Origin: Verrucomicrobiaceae bacterium
GTDB taxonomy: Bacteria > Verrucomicrobiota > Verrucomicrobiia > Verrucomicrobiales > Verrucomicrobiaceae
Length of the DNA: 64,000 nucleotides
Direction: 5' to 3'
Assembly: GCA_015075365.1 (NCBI GenBank)
Contig: JABTUN010000002.1
Span: 930,001 to 994,000, forward strand
The notes below the pieces were generated by a model that was not told the DNA's origin, ran no database searches, and was given only the letters and a program-made list of their open reading frames with translations. Below, one piece after another: positions 49,359 to 58,478 of this stretch (its first letter is position 1; each line of letters begins with the position of its first letter). The translations under genes were made by a program, and so were the position numbers.

Positions 49359-50327
49359 ATGAATCCCGCCCCAAAACAGAAACGACCGTCCTTTGTGACG
49401 GTGGAGGAGTTTTTCCGGACGAACGAAAAATCGCTGAAACTGCGCCTGATCGGCTCCGAGGCCGGTTTTTCGCGCAAAATCAGCGAGCCGTCAGTGAACC
49501 GTCCGGGCCTGGCCCTCGCGGGATTCTTCACCTACTTCGCCTACAAGCGGGTGCAGGTCATCGGAAACTCCGAGCACTCCTTTTTGGAGGGGCTGGAGCC
49601 CAGGATCCGCTCCGCGCGTTTCAGCCAGTTGTGCTCCCAGGAGATTCCCTGCATCGTCGTGGCGCGCGGACACCGCATCGACGCCAGCCTCGTGGAACTG
49701 GCCAATCAGGCCGGCATTTCCGTCTTCCAGACGAACATGGTGACGATGAAGTTCCTCAACGCCGCCACCATCAAGCTGGAATGGGCCTTCTCCCCCACGC
49801 AGCTCGTGCATGGCTGCATGGTGGACGTGCAGGGCATGGGCGTGCTCATCCAGGGGGACAGCGGCAGCGGCAAGAGCGAAAGCGTGATCGGCCTGCTGCA
49901 ACGCGGGGCCAGCCTGGTGGCGGACGACGCCGTGCGCCTCCGCCTCATCGAGGACCGCGAGATCGTGGCCTCCGCGCCCGAGATGACCCGCGGCATGATC
50001 GAAATCCGCGGCCTGGGCATCCTGAACGTGCCGGCTCTCTTTGGCGTGGGTGCGCTACGCCTGAGCAAGCGGCTGGACCTGATCGTGAACCTGGTCCACG
50101 GCCAGAAGACCGAGGATCTGGAGCGGGTGGGCGTGGCCACCCAAATGCGCGAGATCATGGGAATGGACATCCCAAATGTGTCGCTGCCTGTCGCCCCCGG
50201 GAGGGACGTGGCAGGATTGATCGAACTGGCCGCCATGAACCACAAGCTGCGCACCTTTGGCTACAACAGTGCCGTGGAGTTCGACCAAAGGTTGTTGAAA
50301 AAGATGACGGATGACCAATTAGGTTAG
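49359..50327 (+). CDS. hprK: HPr kinase/phosphorylase
   Basis: 322 residues: N-terminal domain (~20-140; TVEEFFRTNEKSLKLRLIGSEAGFSRKISEPSVNRPGLALAGFF) and C-terminal kinase domain with P-loop GDSGSGKS (166-173), the family catalytic ADDAVRL after it and the signature MIEIRGLGILNVPALFGVGA (~210). It phosphorylates or dephosphorylates HPr on a serine in response to metabolite state. Followed by the HPr gene 23 bp downstream. Confidence 0.95.
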   Translation: MNPAPKQKRPSFVTVEEFFRTNEKSLKLRLIGSEAGFSRKISEPSVNRPGLALAGFFTYFAYKRVQVIGNSEHSFLEGLEPRIRSARFSQLCSQEIPCIVVARGHRIDASLVELANQAGISVFQTNMVTMKFLNAATIKLEWAFSPTQLVHGCMVDVQGMGVLIQGDSGSGKSESVIGLLQRGASLVADDAVRLRLIEDREIVASAPEMTRGMIEIRGLGILNVPALFGVGALRLSKRLDLIVNLVHGQKTEDLERVGVATQMREIMGMDIPNVSLPVAPGRDVAGLIELAAMNHKLRTFGYNSAVEFDQRLLKKMTDDQLG

Positions 50328-50350
50328 CCGCCGCCGCCCAGACCGACCCT

Positions 50351-50623
50351 ATGAGCCTCCAGAAAGAACTGACGATCCGCAACAAAATGGGCATGCACGC
50401 GCGTCCTGCCGCCCAGTTTGTGAAGCGGGCCAGCAAGTATCAGTGTGATGTCTGGGTGGAGAAGGACGACGAGCCAGTGAACGGCAAAAGCATCATGGGT
50501 CTCATGATGCTCGCCGCCGGCCGTGGAGAGACGATCAAGATCATCACGGACGGCGCGGATGCCGCGGCGGCAATGCAAGACCTTGAGGAACTGGTGAACT
50601 CCGGCTTCGGCGACACGGAGTAG
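50351..50623 (+). CDS. ptsH: HPr phosphocarrier protein
   Basis: 90 residues with the two phosphorylation sites: His16 in KMGMHARPAAQF and Ser47 in NGKSIMGLMMLAA. Downstream of hprK in the same operon. No EI or EII genes are nearby, so it may work mainly as a Ser-phosphorylated regulator, as proposed for HPr in other bacteria without sugar PTS. Confidence 0.95.
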   Translation: MSLQKELTIRNKMGMHARPAAQFVKRASKYQCDVWVEKDDEPVNGKSIMGLMMLAAGRGETIKIITDGADAAAAMQDLEELVNSGFGDTE

Positions 50624-50794
50624 GCCCTCGACGCCTGGTATTGAGCAGACCGATGGCAGACAGCCCCATTATCAATTAGGCGGACAGGCTTTGCTCCCGG
50701 AGAATGGGGGCGTTCGCGGTTTTCATCCCTCAACAGCCTGCTCCGGCAGGCGCGGCTGAAGAGATGGTCTGCGGGAGCCAGCCCTCTACCCTCC

Positions 50795-53062
50795 ATGACA
50801 CACTTCCTCGCCTCCTTGCTCCTCGCCATGCTGGTCGTGGCCGGTTTCATCTGCCGGGCACCGGAAAAGGCAATGCGCCGCCTGCTCCGCTGGCTCACCT
50901 CCCTGCTCTATCGTGTGCAGGTGATCGGCAAGGACCAGATTCCAGCGAAAGGTGGCGCGCTGCTGGTGTGCAATCATCTTTCCCTCGCCGACGCCTGCCT
51001 GCTCACCGCCGCCTGCGACCGCCCGGTGCGCTTCATCATCGACAAGGCCACCTGTGAGAAATGGTGGGCGCGGCCGGTGGCGCGCGTGCTGCGCTTCATC
51101 CCGCTCACCACGGAGGCGCGGCCGCGCGAAATGATCGAGGCCCTGCGCGAGGCCACGGAATGCATCCAGCAGGGCCAGATCGTGTGCCTTTTCGCCGAGG
51201 GCGAGATCACCCGCACCGGGTTGATGCTCCCCTTCCGCCGCGGCATGAGCCGCATCATGAAAGGCGTCGATGCGCCGGTCATCCCCGTGCACCTCGACAA
51301 TGTCTGGGGCAGCCTCTTCAGCATGCAGGAGGGGCATTTTCGCTGGAGAATGCCGCGTTCCATTCCGCATCCGGTCACCGTCAGCTTCGGGAAGCCGCTG
51401 CCGTCTGAAACCGCGCCCGCCGCCGTCCGCCAGGCCGTGGCGGACCTCGGCCCGGCTGCCTGGGAACGGCGAAAGACGCGCATGACCACGCTGCAGCACG
51501 CCTTCGTGCGCACCGCGCGCCGTCATCCGCTGCGCATGGCCATGGCCGATTCCACCGCGGCCCCGGTCTCGTTTTTCTCCGCGCTGACAAAGACGCTCTT
51601 CCTCGCACGCCGGTTGCGGGAGACATGGAAAGGCCATGACATGGTCGGCCTGCTGCTGCCGCCCTCCGTTCCCGGCGCGCTGGTGAACTACGCCGCGCTG
51701 CTCATGGGCAAGGTGCCGGTGAACCTGAACTACACGCTCTCTGAGGAGGCCCTGGCGTCCTGCATCCGCCAGTGCGGCATCACGAAGGTCGTCACCTCCG
51801 AAAAATTTCTCTCCAAGCTGAACCTCAAGCTGCCGGTCGAGGCTGTTTTCATCGAGTCCGTCGCCGCGCAGCCCCGGTTCCTGGAAAAACTCGCCGCGCT
51901 GCTCATGGCGCTGTTTCTGCCCGCGCGCTGGATCGAGCGCCTCGCCGGCTCCGGCACACGGAAGACCGTGGATGACATCGCCACGGTGATCTTCTCCAGC
52001 GGCAGCACGGGCGAGCCCAAGGGCGTGCTGCTCACGCATTACAACATCACCTCCAACGTGCGGCAGATCGGCCAGGTGTTCGCGTTTGCCGCGGATGACC
52101 GTCTCCTCGGCATCCTGCCGTTCTTCCACTCGTTTGGCTTCACCGCCACCATCGGCGCGCCCGCGTTGCTCGCGGTGGGTGTCGCCTATCATTTCAACCC
52201 CACCGATGCCAAGGTGATCGGCGGGCTGATTGAACGTCATCGCGTGACCTTCCTGCTGGCCACGCCCACGTTTCTCCAGATCTACATGCGCGGCTGCATG
52301 CCGGAGCAGCTTGGCAGCGTGCGCTTTGCGATGGTCGGCGCGGAAAAGCTCCAGGACAGGCTCGCCACGGCCTTCGAGGAGCAGTTCGGCCTGCGCCCGA
52401 TGGAGGCTTATGGCTGCACCGAGTGCTCCCCTGCCGTCTCCGTGAACCGCCGTGACTACCGCGATGCCGGATTCCACCAGGTCGGCGGCAAACGCGGCAC
52501 CATCGGCCATCCGCTGCCCGGCATCAGCGTGCGCATCGTCGATCCCGAGACCGGCATGCCCAAGGCCATCGGCGAGCCCGGCCTCATGCTGCTCAAAGGC
52601 CCCAATGTCATGCGCGGCTACCTCAACAACCCGCAAAAAACCGCCGAGGTGCTCCAGGACGGCTGGTATGTCACCGGAGACATCGCCTCCGTCGATGAGG
52701 ACGGCTTCATCACCATCACCGACCGCCTCAGCCGCTTCAGCAAGATCGGCGGCGAGATGGTGCCGCATGTGAAGATCGAGGAAAAGCTCCACGAGCTCGC
52801 CGGTGTCTCCGTCCAGACCTTTGCCGTCACCAGCCTGCCGGACGCGAAAAAGGGCGAGCGCATCATGGTCCTGCACACGCTCCAGCCCGCGGCGCTGGAA
52901 TCGGTGCTCGAAAAACTCGCCGCCTGCGACCTCCCGAACCTGTGGAAGCCGCGCAAGGACCAGTTCATCACCGTGTCCCAGATTCCCGTGCTCGGCACCG
53001 GCAAGACCGACCTGCGCAAGGTCCGGGACGCCGCGGCGGCGGCACAGCCGCTCGATACCTGA
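50795..53062 (+). CDS. aas: Bifunctional acyltransferase / acyl-ACP (acyl-CoA) synthetase, Aas-like
   Basis: 755 residues. N-terminal anchor (MTHFLASLLLAMLVVAGFICR) and PlsC-type acyltransferase (~25-215) with HX4D in CNHLSLADA (His61), then LFAEGEITRTGLMLPFRRGMS. C-terminal AMP-forming ligase (~240-755): AMP-binding FSSGSTGEPKGVLLTHYN (~398), YGCTECSPAVSVNR, YVTGDIASVDEDGFITITDR and the lysine region GTGKTDLRKV at the end. In E. coli Aas re-acylates lysophospholipids. No MFS LplT domain is fused or adjacent. First gene of a lipid operon. Confidence 0.88.
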   Translation: MTHFLASLLLAMLVVAGFICRAPEKAMRRLLRWLTSLLYRVQVIGKDQIPAKGGALLVCNHLSLADACLLTAACDRPVRFIIDKATCEKWWARPVARVLRFIPLTTEARPREMIEALREATECIQQGQIVCLFAEGEITRTGLMLPFRRGMSRIMKGVDAPVIPVHLDNVWGSLFSMQEGHFRWRMPRSIPHPVTVSFGKPLPSETAPAAVRQAVADLGPAAWERRKTRMTTLQHAFVRTARRHPLRMAMADSTAAPVSFFSALTKTLFLARRLRETWKGHDMVGLLLPPSVPGALVNYAALLMGKVPVNLNYTLSEEALASCIRQCGITKVVTSEKFLSKLNLKLPVEAVFIESVAAQPRFLEKLAALLMALFLPARWIERLAGSGTRKTVDDIATVIFSSGSTGEPKGVLLTHYNITSNVRQIGQVFAFAADDRLLGILPFFHSFGFTATIGAPALLAVGVAYHFNPTDAKVIGGLIERHRVTFLLATPTFLQIYMRGCMPEQLGSVRFAMVGAEKLQDRLATAFEEQFGLRPMEAYGCTECSPAVSVNRRDYRDAGFHQVGGKRGTIGHPLPGISVRIVDPETGMPKAIGEPGLMLLKGPNVMRGYLNNPQKTAEVLQDGWYVTGDIASVDEDGFITITDRLSRFSKIGGEMVPHVKIEEKLHELAGVSVQTFAVTSLPDAKKGERIMVLHTLQPAALESVLEKLAACDLPNLWKPRKDQFITVSQIPVLGTGKTDLRKVRDAAAAAQPLDT

Positions 53063-53086
53063 CTTTTTTCACCCTGAGCTTGTTTC

Positions 53087-54304
53087 ATGAACCACGATCC
53101 CTCCTCCCTCGCCCCATCGGTCGTCAGCGAAAAGAGCTACAAGTTCGTGCCGCCGAAAAACAGCCGCTTCTGGCCGTGGCTGCTGGGTTTCTGGCTGCCG
53201 CGCTACCTGCGGAAGGCGCACGCCATCGCCAGTTGGGAGGTGAAGGGGCTGGAGCACATGCAGGCATCGCTGAAGGCCGGACACGGCATCTTCATCGTGC
53301 CGAACCATCCGCGCACGAGCGACCCGATGGCGCTTGGCTTTCTCACGAAGGCGCTGGGACAGAACTTCCACGTCATGGCGAGCGCGCATCTCTTTCTCCA
53401 GAGCCGGGTGAACTCGTGGCTGCTGCCGCGCGTCGGCGCCTTCAGCGTGTATCGCGAGGGCATGGACCGCGAGTCGCTGAAAACGGCCACCGACATCCTC
53501 GCCACAGCGCGCAGGCCGCTCGTGGTCTTCGCCGAGGGCGTCATCACGCGCACGAACGACCGCCTCATCCCCCTCCAGGACGGCACCGCCTTCATCGCGC
53601 GCACCGCGGCGAAGCAGCGCGCGGAAAAAGTGCCTGGCGGGAAGGTCGTCGTGCATCCGCTGGCGCTGCGCTATGTCTTCCAGGGTGATCTGGAGCGCGA
53701 GCTTTCGCCCGTTCTCGACCGCATCGAGACGCGCCTCTCCTGGCAGCCGCGGCGCGGACTCGCGCCGCACGCGCGCATCGTGAAACTCGGCCACGCCTTG
53801 CTCGCGCTGAAGGAGATCGAGTACTTTGGCGCGGCCAACCACGGCCCCGTGCCTGAGCGCCTCACGCGCCTGCTCGACCAAGTGCTGCTGCCACTCGAAA
53901 CGGAGTGGTTGAAGGGCAAAAACGAAGGCACCGTCGTCGCGCGCATCAAAAACCTGCGGAAGGCCATCCTGCCCGACCTCGTGGCCGGTGATGTCACCGA
54001 GGCGGGGCGCGCGCACCGCTGGAAGTGCCTCTACGATCTCGAGGTGGCCCAGCAGATCTTCCATTTCCCGCCGGATTACCTCGGCCAGAATCCGCCGCCC
54101 GAGCGGCTCATCGAGACCGTCGCCCGCTATGAGGAAGCCCTCGGCGCGGCCGAACCCACCAACATCGGCCCCATGCATCTGCGTTTCGAGTTCGGCCCTG
54201 CCATCACCGTCGATCCCGTGCGCGACCGCAAAAGCCCCACCGATCCGCTCATGGACGCGATTCGCGGCAGCCTCACCTCCATGCTTGGCATTGCCCCCGA
54301 TTGA
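53087..54304 (+). CDS. plsC: 1-acyl-sn-glycerol-3-phosphate acyltransferase (PlsC family)
   Basis: 405 residues, longer than typical PlsC (~240) because of a helical C-terminal extension (~260-405). The acyltransferase motifs are clear: HX4D in VPNHPRTSDPMAL (~75), FAEGVITRTNDRLIPLQDGTAF (~150; motif III) and VVHPLALRYVF (motif IV region). Adds the second acyl chain in phospholipid synthesis or remodelling. Begins 24 bp after aas and overlaps the next gene by 1 bp (TGATG). Confidence 0.85.
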   Translation: MNHDPSSLAPSVVSEKSYKFVPPKNSRFWPWLLGFWLPRYLRKAHAIASWEVKGLEHMQASLKAGHGIFIVPNHPRTSDPMALGFLTKALGQNFHVMASAHLFLQSRVNSWLLPRVGAFSVYREGMDRESLKTATDILATARRPLVVFAEGVITRTNDRLIPLQDGTAFIARTAAKQRAEKVPGGKVVVHPLALRYVFQGDLERELSPVLDRIETRLSWQPRRGLAPHARIVKLGHALLALKEIEYFGAANHGPVPERLTRLLDQVLLPLETEWLKGKNEGTVVARIKNLRKAILPDLVAGDVTEAGRAHRWKCLYDLEVAQQIFHFPPDYLGQNPPPERLIETVARYEEALGAAEPTNIGPMHLRFEFGPAITVDPVRDRKSPTDPLMDAIRGSLTSMLGIAPD

Positions 54305-54981
54305 TGAACACACTCTCCCTCACACGACTCCGCCTCGTCCGCGTCGGCATCATCATCGCCGGACTCGGCGTCTGGTTCTGGACCCAGAGCCTTATCGGCG
54401 CCAAAAGCCCGCCTGCGGGCAGCGGCGGCATCGGTGACGCCATTCATGAGTGGACCGCGTCGTGGAATGAGTGGCTGCACGCGCATCCCGATGCCGCGAA
54501 CGCCCTCCTCATCACCAGTTCCGCCGGGATCGACGCGCTAGGGCTCTTTGTCATCGGCGCGACCGTCTTCGGGCGCAGCGTGCGGCCCTTTCTCGGCCTC
54601 ATCTGCCTCTTCAGCCTGCGCCAGCTCTGCCAGATGCTCACGAGCCTGCCGCCCATTGAAGGCATGATCTGGCGGGATACGGGCGCGCCCACTTTGCTCG
54701 TCACCTACGGTGTCTCAAATGACCTCTTTTTCTCCGGGCACACCGCGCTGGCCGTCTTTGGCACGCTGGAGCTCGCCCGCCTCGGCAAACCACCGCTCGT
54801 CGTGCTCGCCATCCTGCTGGCGCTGTTTGAAATCAGCGCTGTGCTGGTGCTTCGGGCGCATTACACGCTGGATGTCTTCACGGGCATCACCACCGCGCTG
54901 TTTGTCGGTCTTATCGCCGAGAAAATCGCCGCGCCTGTGGACGCATGGCTCGCGCGGGTTTGCCAGCGGTCGAGGGCCTGA
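54304..54981 (+). CDS. PAP2-like membrane phosphatase (sphingomyelin-synthase/PAP2_C type)
   Basis: 225 residues, about six helices. PAP2-superfamily catalytic segments: NDLFFSGHTALAVFG (first His) and RAHYTLDVFTGITTALF (second His and Asp), matching the PAP2_C/sphingomyelin-synthase variant rather than the classical KX6RP form. Probably acts on phospholipid headgroups or lipid phosphates. Translationally coupled to plsC (TGATG), which supports a phospholipid role. Confidence 0.75.
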   Translation: MNTLSLTRLRLVRVGIIIAGLGVWFWTQSLIGAKSPPAGSGGIGDAIHEWTASWNEWLHAHPDAANALLITSSAGIDALGLFVIGATVFGRSVRPFLGLICLFSLRQLCQMLTSLPPIEGMIWRDTGAPTLLVTYGVSNDLFFSGHTALAVFGTLELARLGKPPLVVLAILLALFEISAVLVLRAHYTLDVFTGITTALFVGLIAEKIAAPVDAWLARVCQRSRA

Positions 54982-54993
54982 AGACACCCCCAT

Positions 54994-55242
54994 TTAGATT
55001 CCCATGTTGCCCAGCGCCACCGCCGTGCGGTTGAGAAAGGCGGTGATCTCCGGGTGCGCCGCCTCCAGTTCCTCCACAGCGGACTTGAGCGGACTTGGGG
55101 TGTCCGCTTCTCCCTCCACCGGGGAAGGAGCGCTCTCCTGCGCCTGCGTGACGAGCTCCAGCAACGCGTTTTTCGCGTCGGCGGGCAGATGATCATCATT
55201 CTGGACGAGTGTCTGGAGTTTTTGGAGGTATTCGCGATCCAT
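54994..55242 (-). CDS. DUF4404-family protein
   Basis: 82 residues: MDREYLQKLQTLVQNDDHLPADAKNALLELVTQAQ then a helix LKSAVEELEAAHPEITAFLNRTAVALGNMGI. The ending with an Asn-Met-Gly-Ile motif is characteristic of DUF4404 proteins, short helical proteins of unknown function. Convergent with the PAP2 gene. Confidence 0.7.
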   Translation of the reverse strand: MDREYLQKLQTLVQNDDHLPADAKNALLELVTQAQESAPSPVEGEADTPSPLKSAVEELEAAHPEITAFLNRTAVALGNMGI

Positions 55243-55365
55243 GCGATGATTCTACGACGCCCCGGGCCGCGCGGCAAGCGCGCGAGCATGACAACCTCGC
55301 ATGCCAATTCTCCAATCGCTCCATTCCCTGCTGGCGTTCGCGCGTGTCCGCTTCATTCTCACCGG

Positions 55366-56160
55366 ATGTTCTGGCGCGCGGCGGCGGCGATCTCAGTTTT
55401 GTTTTGGGCGGTGATGACCGGCCTGCTGGTGCGTGACGCCTACTTCCCGGACGAGTCCCGCTTCACCGAGGTGCCGCCTCGTCTCGTCCTGGACCTCTTT
55501 CTAAAGCAGGCGGAGCTGAACACCGACACGCTGCATCTCTACCATCGGGACGAGAAAATCGGCCATGCCTCCCTCAAAATCAGTTCCAGCGGCAGCGGTG
55601 ACGTCAAGGCCTACGCCTGGGTGGCGCGGGGCATGATCGAGCGTCTCCAGGAGAAGAGCGAGCCAGAGAACGTGACCTGGGAGTTCTCCGGCCTCATGCA
55701 GGCAGACGGGAACTGGACACGGATGGAGCTGCTGGCGGCCATGCCACGGCAGGAGGCATCTCTTTCGATCGTCTGGGAGGAGGGGGAGCGCCTGCCGCAG
55801 GTGAACCTCACCCAGGGTGGCAAGACAATGCTGGATTCCAACGATCCCGGCCTCGCCATGGCCCTGCGCATGGCGGACGGCGAAACTGGCTGGCTTCAAT
55901 CCCTGGCCTCCACCAAGACCGCGTCGGCGGACTCGCCCGTTTTGAGGCTCACCGCGCGGGAGGGCAGCCTCGAACTGGCGGGCCGTGAGCGGAAATGCTA
56001 CCTGGTCACCGCGCCACTGCCCGGCGACCAGGAAATCCGCATGATTTTTGGCGAAACGGGTGAGCTGGCGCGTGTGGACCTGCCGCAGGGCTACCGCCTG
56101 CTCGAACCCCTGATCCACGGCATGATCCCGCCCTTGTCGAAAGCCGCGACGCCCCCATGA
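55366..56160 (+). CDS. Membrane-anchored protein of unknown function, partner of the ABC ATPase
   Basis: 264 residues from the ATG at 55366. One N-terminal membrane helix (AAAAISVLFWAVMTGLLV) then an extracytoplasmic region of strands (LHLYHRDEKIGHASLKISSSG; YAWVARGMIERLQEKSEPENVTWEFSGLMQADGNWTRMELLAAM; GRERKCYLVTAPLPGDQEIRMIFGETGELARVDLPQGYRL). No domain recognised. Its stop overlaps the start of the next gene by 4 bp (ATGA), indicating a joint function with the ABC ATPase. Confidence 0.55.
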   Translation: MFWRAAAAISVLFWAVMTGLLVRDAYFPDESRFTEVPPRLVLDLFLKQAELNTDTLHLYHRDEKIGHASLKISSSGSGDVKAYAWVARGMIERLQEKSEPENVTWEFSGLMQADGNWTRMELLAAMPRQEASLSIVWEEGERLPQVNLTQGGKTMLDSNDPGLAMALRMADGETGWLQSLASTKTASADSPVLRLTAREGSLELAGRERKCYLVTAPLPGDQEIRMIFGETGELARVDLPQGYRLLEPLIHGMIPPLSKAATPP

Positions 56161-56882
56161 TCGAAATTGAAGACCTGACGATGCACTACGGAGAGCTCAA
56201 GGCTCTCGATGGACTCACCCTTACCATCCCGCAGGGGGAGCTGTTCGCTTTTCTCGGCCCCAACGGCGCGGGCAAGACCACGGCCATCAAGCTGCTGACC
56301 GGCCTCATGAGGCCGCTGCGGGGACGCGTGGCCATCTGCGGCCACGACATGGCCACCACGCCCCTCCGGGCCAAGGCCGTGCTCGGCTATGTGCCTGACG
56401 TGGCCACTTTCTACGAAAAGCTCACGCCCGTCGAGTTCATGCGCTTCATCGCGGACCTGTTTGAGATGGATCACGGACGCGCCGCGGCGCAGACCCGGGA
56501 TTTGTTCGCCAAATTCGCGCTGGAGGAGCACGCAGGGAACCGCATTGAAAATCTCAGCCACGGCACGCGCCAGCGCCTCGGCATCGCCAGTGCCCTGCTC
56601 CACGATCCGAAGGTCTTCATCATCGACGAACCCATGGTGGGACTCGATCCCATCCACTCCCGCACGGTCAAACGCGAGCTCAAGGAGCGCAGCCAGGCCG
56701 GCATGACCGTCCTGATGAGCACCCACCTGCTCAATGTGGCGGAGGAACTTGCCGACCGCATCGGCATCCTGCACCGCGGGCGTCTCGTGGAGCTGGGCAC
56801 CCTCGCGGAGCTGCGCGCGCGCCACGAGCAGAAGGGAGAGCGGCTGGAGGACATCTTCCTCGGCATGGTGGAGGGCGGCTGA
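56157..56882 (+). CDS. ABC transporter ATP-binding protein
   Basis: 241 residues with Walker A GPNGAGKTT (~35), Q-loop YVPDVATFYEKLTPVEFM, signature LSHGTRQRLGIASAL (~138), Walker B VFIIDEPMVGLDP (~158), H-loop MSTHLLNVAEELADRI. The group (YadG/CcmA-like) normally pairs with an ABC-2 type permease. None is adjacent: the previous gene is a single-pass protein and the next one runs on the other strand. Partner permease presumably lies elsewhere. Confidence 0.88.
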   Translation: MIEIEDLTMHYGELKALDGLTLTIPQGELFAFLGPNGAGKTTAIKLLTGLMRPLRGRVAICGHDMATTPLRAKAVLGYVPDVATFYEKLTPVEFMRFIADLFEMDHGRAAAQTRDLFAKFALEEHAGNRIENLSHGTRQRLGIASALLHDPKVFIIDEPMVGLDPIHSRTVKRELKERSQAGMTVLMSTHLLNVAEELADRIGILHRGRLVELGTLAELRARHEQKGERLEDIFLGMVEGG

Positions 56883-56899
56883 GGCACACGCCGCGTGCC

Positions 56900-58354
56900 T
56901 CAGGCCAGGATCTGCCGCACCACATGCCCGTGGATGTCCGTCAGGCGGTAATCACGCCCCTGGAACTTGAACGTGAGCCGCTCGTGATGGATGCCCAGCA
57001 GGTGCAGGATCGTGGCGTTCAGATCGTGCACATGCACCGGATCACGCGTGATGTTGTAGCAGTAGTCGTCCGTCTCGCCATGCGTGTGTCCTTTGCGCAC
57101 CCCGGCGCCCGCCAGGAAGACGGTGAAGCAGCGCGGGTGATGGTCGCGGCCGTAGTTCGTCTCTGAAAGCGTGCCTTGGGAGTAGATCGTGCGGCCAAAC
57201 TCGCCGCCCCACACGATCAGGGTGTCATCCAGCAGCCCGCGCTGTTTCAAATCCGTGATCAAGGCCGCGGTCGCCTGGTCGGTGTCGTTGCACTGCCCTT
57301 TGATCGCCTTCGGCAGGCCGCCGTGGTGATCCCAGCCCATGTGAAAGAGCTGGATGCAGCGCACATCCCGCTCCGCCAGGCGGCGCGCGAGCAGGCAGTT
57401 CGCCGCGTAGGTGCCGGGCCGGGTCACATCGGGCCCGTACATCTCCAGGACGTGCCTGGGTTCCTTGGACACATCGACGAGGTCCGGCACGCTGGCCTGC
57501 ATGCGAAAGGCCATCTCGTACTGCGAGATGCGCGCCTGGATGTCCGGATCGCCGATGATGCTGTGCTGCCTGGCGTTCAGCGCGTTGATCTCATCCAGCG
57601 TCTCGCGGCGCATGGCGCGGTCCATGCCCGGCGGATTCGACAGATAGAGCACGGGATCGCCCTTGTTGCGGAATTTCACCCCCTGGTGCTGCGTCGGCAG
57701 GAATCCGCTGCTCCACAAGCGGTCATAGAGCGGCTGGTCATCCGGCCGCCCGGTGCCAAAGGAGGTGAGCACGACGTAGGCAGGCAGGTTCTCGTTCGTG
57801 CTGCCCAGCCCGTAGCTCAGCCATGCTCCGATGCTCGGCCGCCCGGCGAGTTGGTGACCGGTCTGGCAGAAGGTGATCGCGGGATCGTGATTGATCGCCT
57901 CCGTGTGCATCGAGCGCACGAAACACAGCTCGTCCGCCACCGTGCTGATGTGCGGCATCAGCTCGCTGATCCACGCACGGCTTTCCCCATGCTGCGCAAA
58001 TTTGAAGATCGACGGCGCCACCGGAAACGTCTTTTGCCCGCTCGTCATGCCGGTGAGGCGCTGCCCCTGGCGGATCGAATCCGGCAGATTCTCGCCGCGC
58101 CGGGACTGCATCTGAGGTTTCGGGTCAAACAGGTCCATCTGGCTCGGCGCGCCGGACTGGAAGAGATAAATCACCCGCTTTGCCTTCGGCGTGTGGTTCG
58201 GGAAGGCCGGCATGGCCTGCCCCTGGCCCGCCAATAGCGATCCCAGCGCCGCCATGCCCACGCCTCCCGCCCCGCGCTCCAACAACGTGCGGCGGGTCAG
58301 CCGAAGGCGGTTTTCAGCGTCCAGACGGGCAAAAAGTGAGTCGTTGCAGTGCAT
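56900..58354 (-). CDS. DUF1501 protein, Tat-exported (second copy)
   Basis: 484 residues with Tat signal LTRRTLLERGAGGVGMAALGSLLAGQGQA. Same hallmarks as the copy at 21440: KRVIYLFQSGAPSQMDLFDPKP, SMHTEAINHDPAITFCQTGHQLAGRPS, SYGLGSTNENLPAYVVL, LIVWGGEFGRTIYSQGTLSETNYGRDHHPRCF and HVHDLNATILHLLGI. The paralogue differs from the first copy throughout. Here there is no DUF1553 gene next to it within the window. Confidence 0.9.
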   Translation of the reverse strand: MHCNDSLFARLDAENRLRLTRRTLLERGAGGVGMAALGSLLAGQGQAMPAFPNHTPKAKRVIYLFQSGAPSQMDLFDPKPQMQSRRGENLPDSIRQGQRLTGMTSGQKTFPVAPSIFKFAQHGESRAWISELMPHISTVADELCFVRSMHTEAINHDPAITFCQTGHQLAGRPSIGAWLSYGLGSTNENLPAYVVLTSFGTGRPDDQPLYDRLWSSGFLPTQHQGVKFRNKGDPVLYLSNPPGMDRAMRRETLDEINALNARQHSIIGDPDIQARISQYEMAFRMQASVPDLVDVSKEPRHVLEMYGPDVTRPGTYAANCLLARRLAERDVRCIQLFHMGWDHHGGLPKAIKGQCNDTDQATAALITDLKQRGLLDDTLIVWGGEFGRTIYSQGTLSETNYGRDHHPRCFTVFLAGAGVRKGHTHGETDDYCYNITRDPVHVHDLNATILHLLGIHHERLTFKFQGRDYRLTDIHGHVVRQILA

Positions 58355-58478
58355 GCTTGTTCCACAAATACGTGGAAAGGCCGCGACTCATTCCGTGTCT
58401 TTTGCCTCCCATGCCGGTGATGTTCTGGCCCGCCGCCTGCTTGAAACGCTGCCTCCGCCGTGCGATGCAGCCCCGCCC

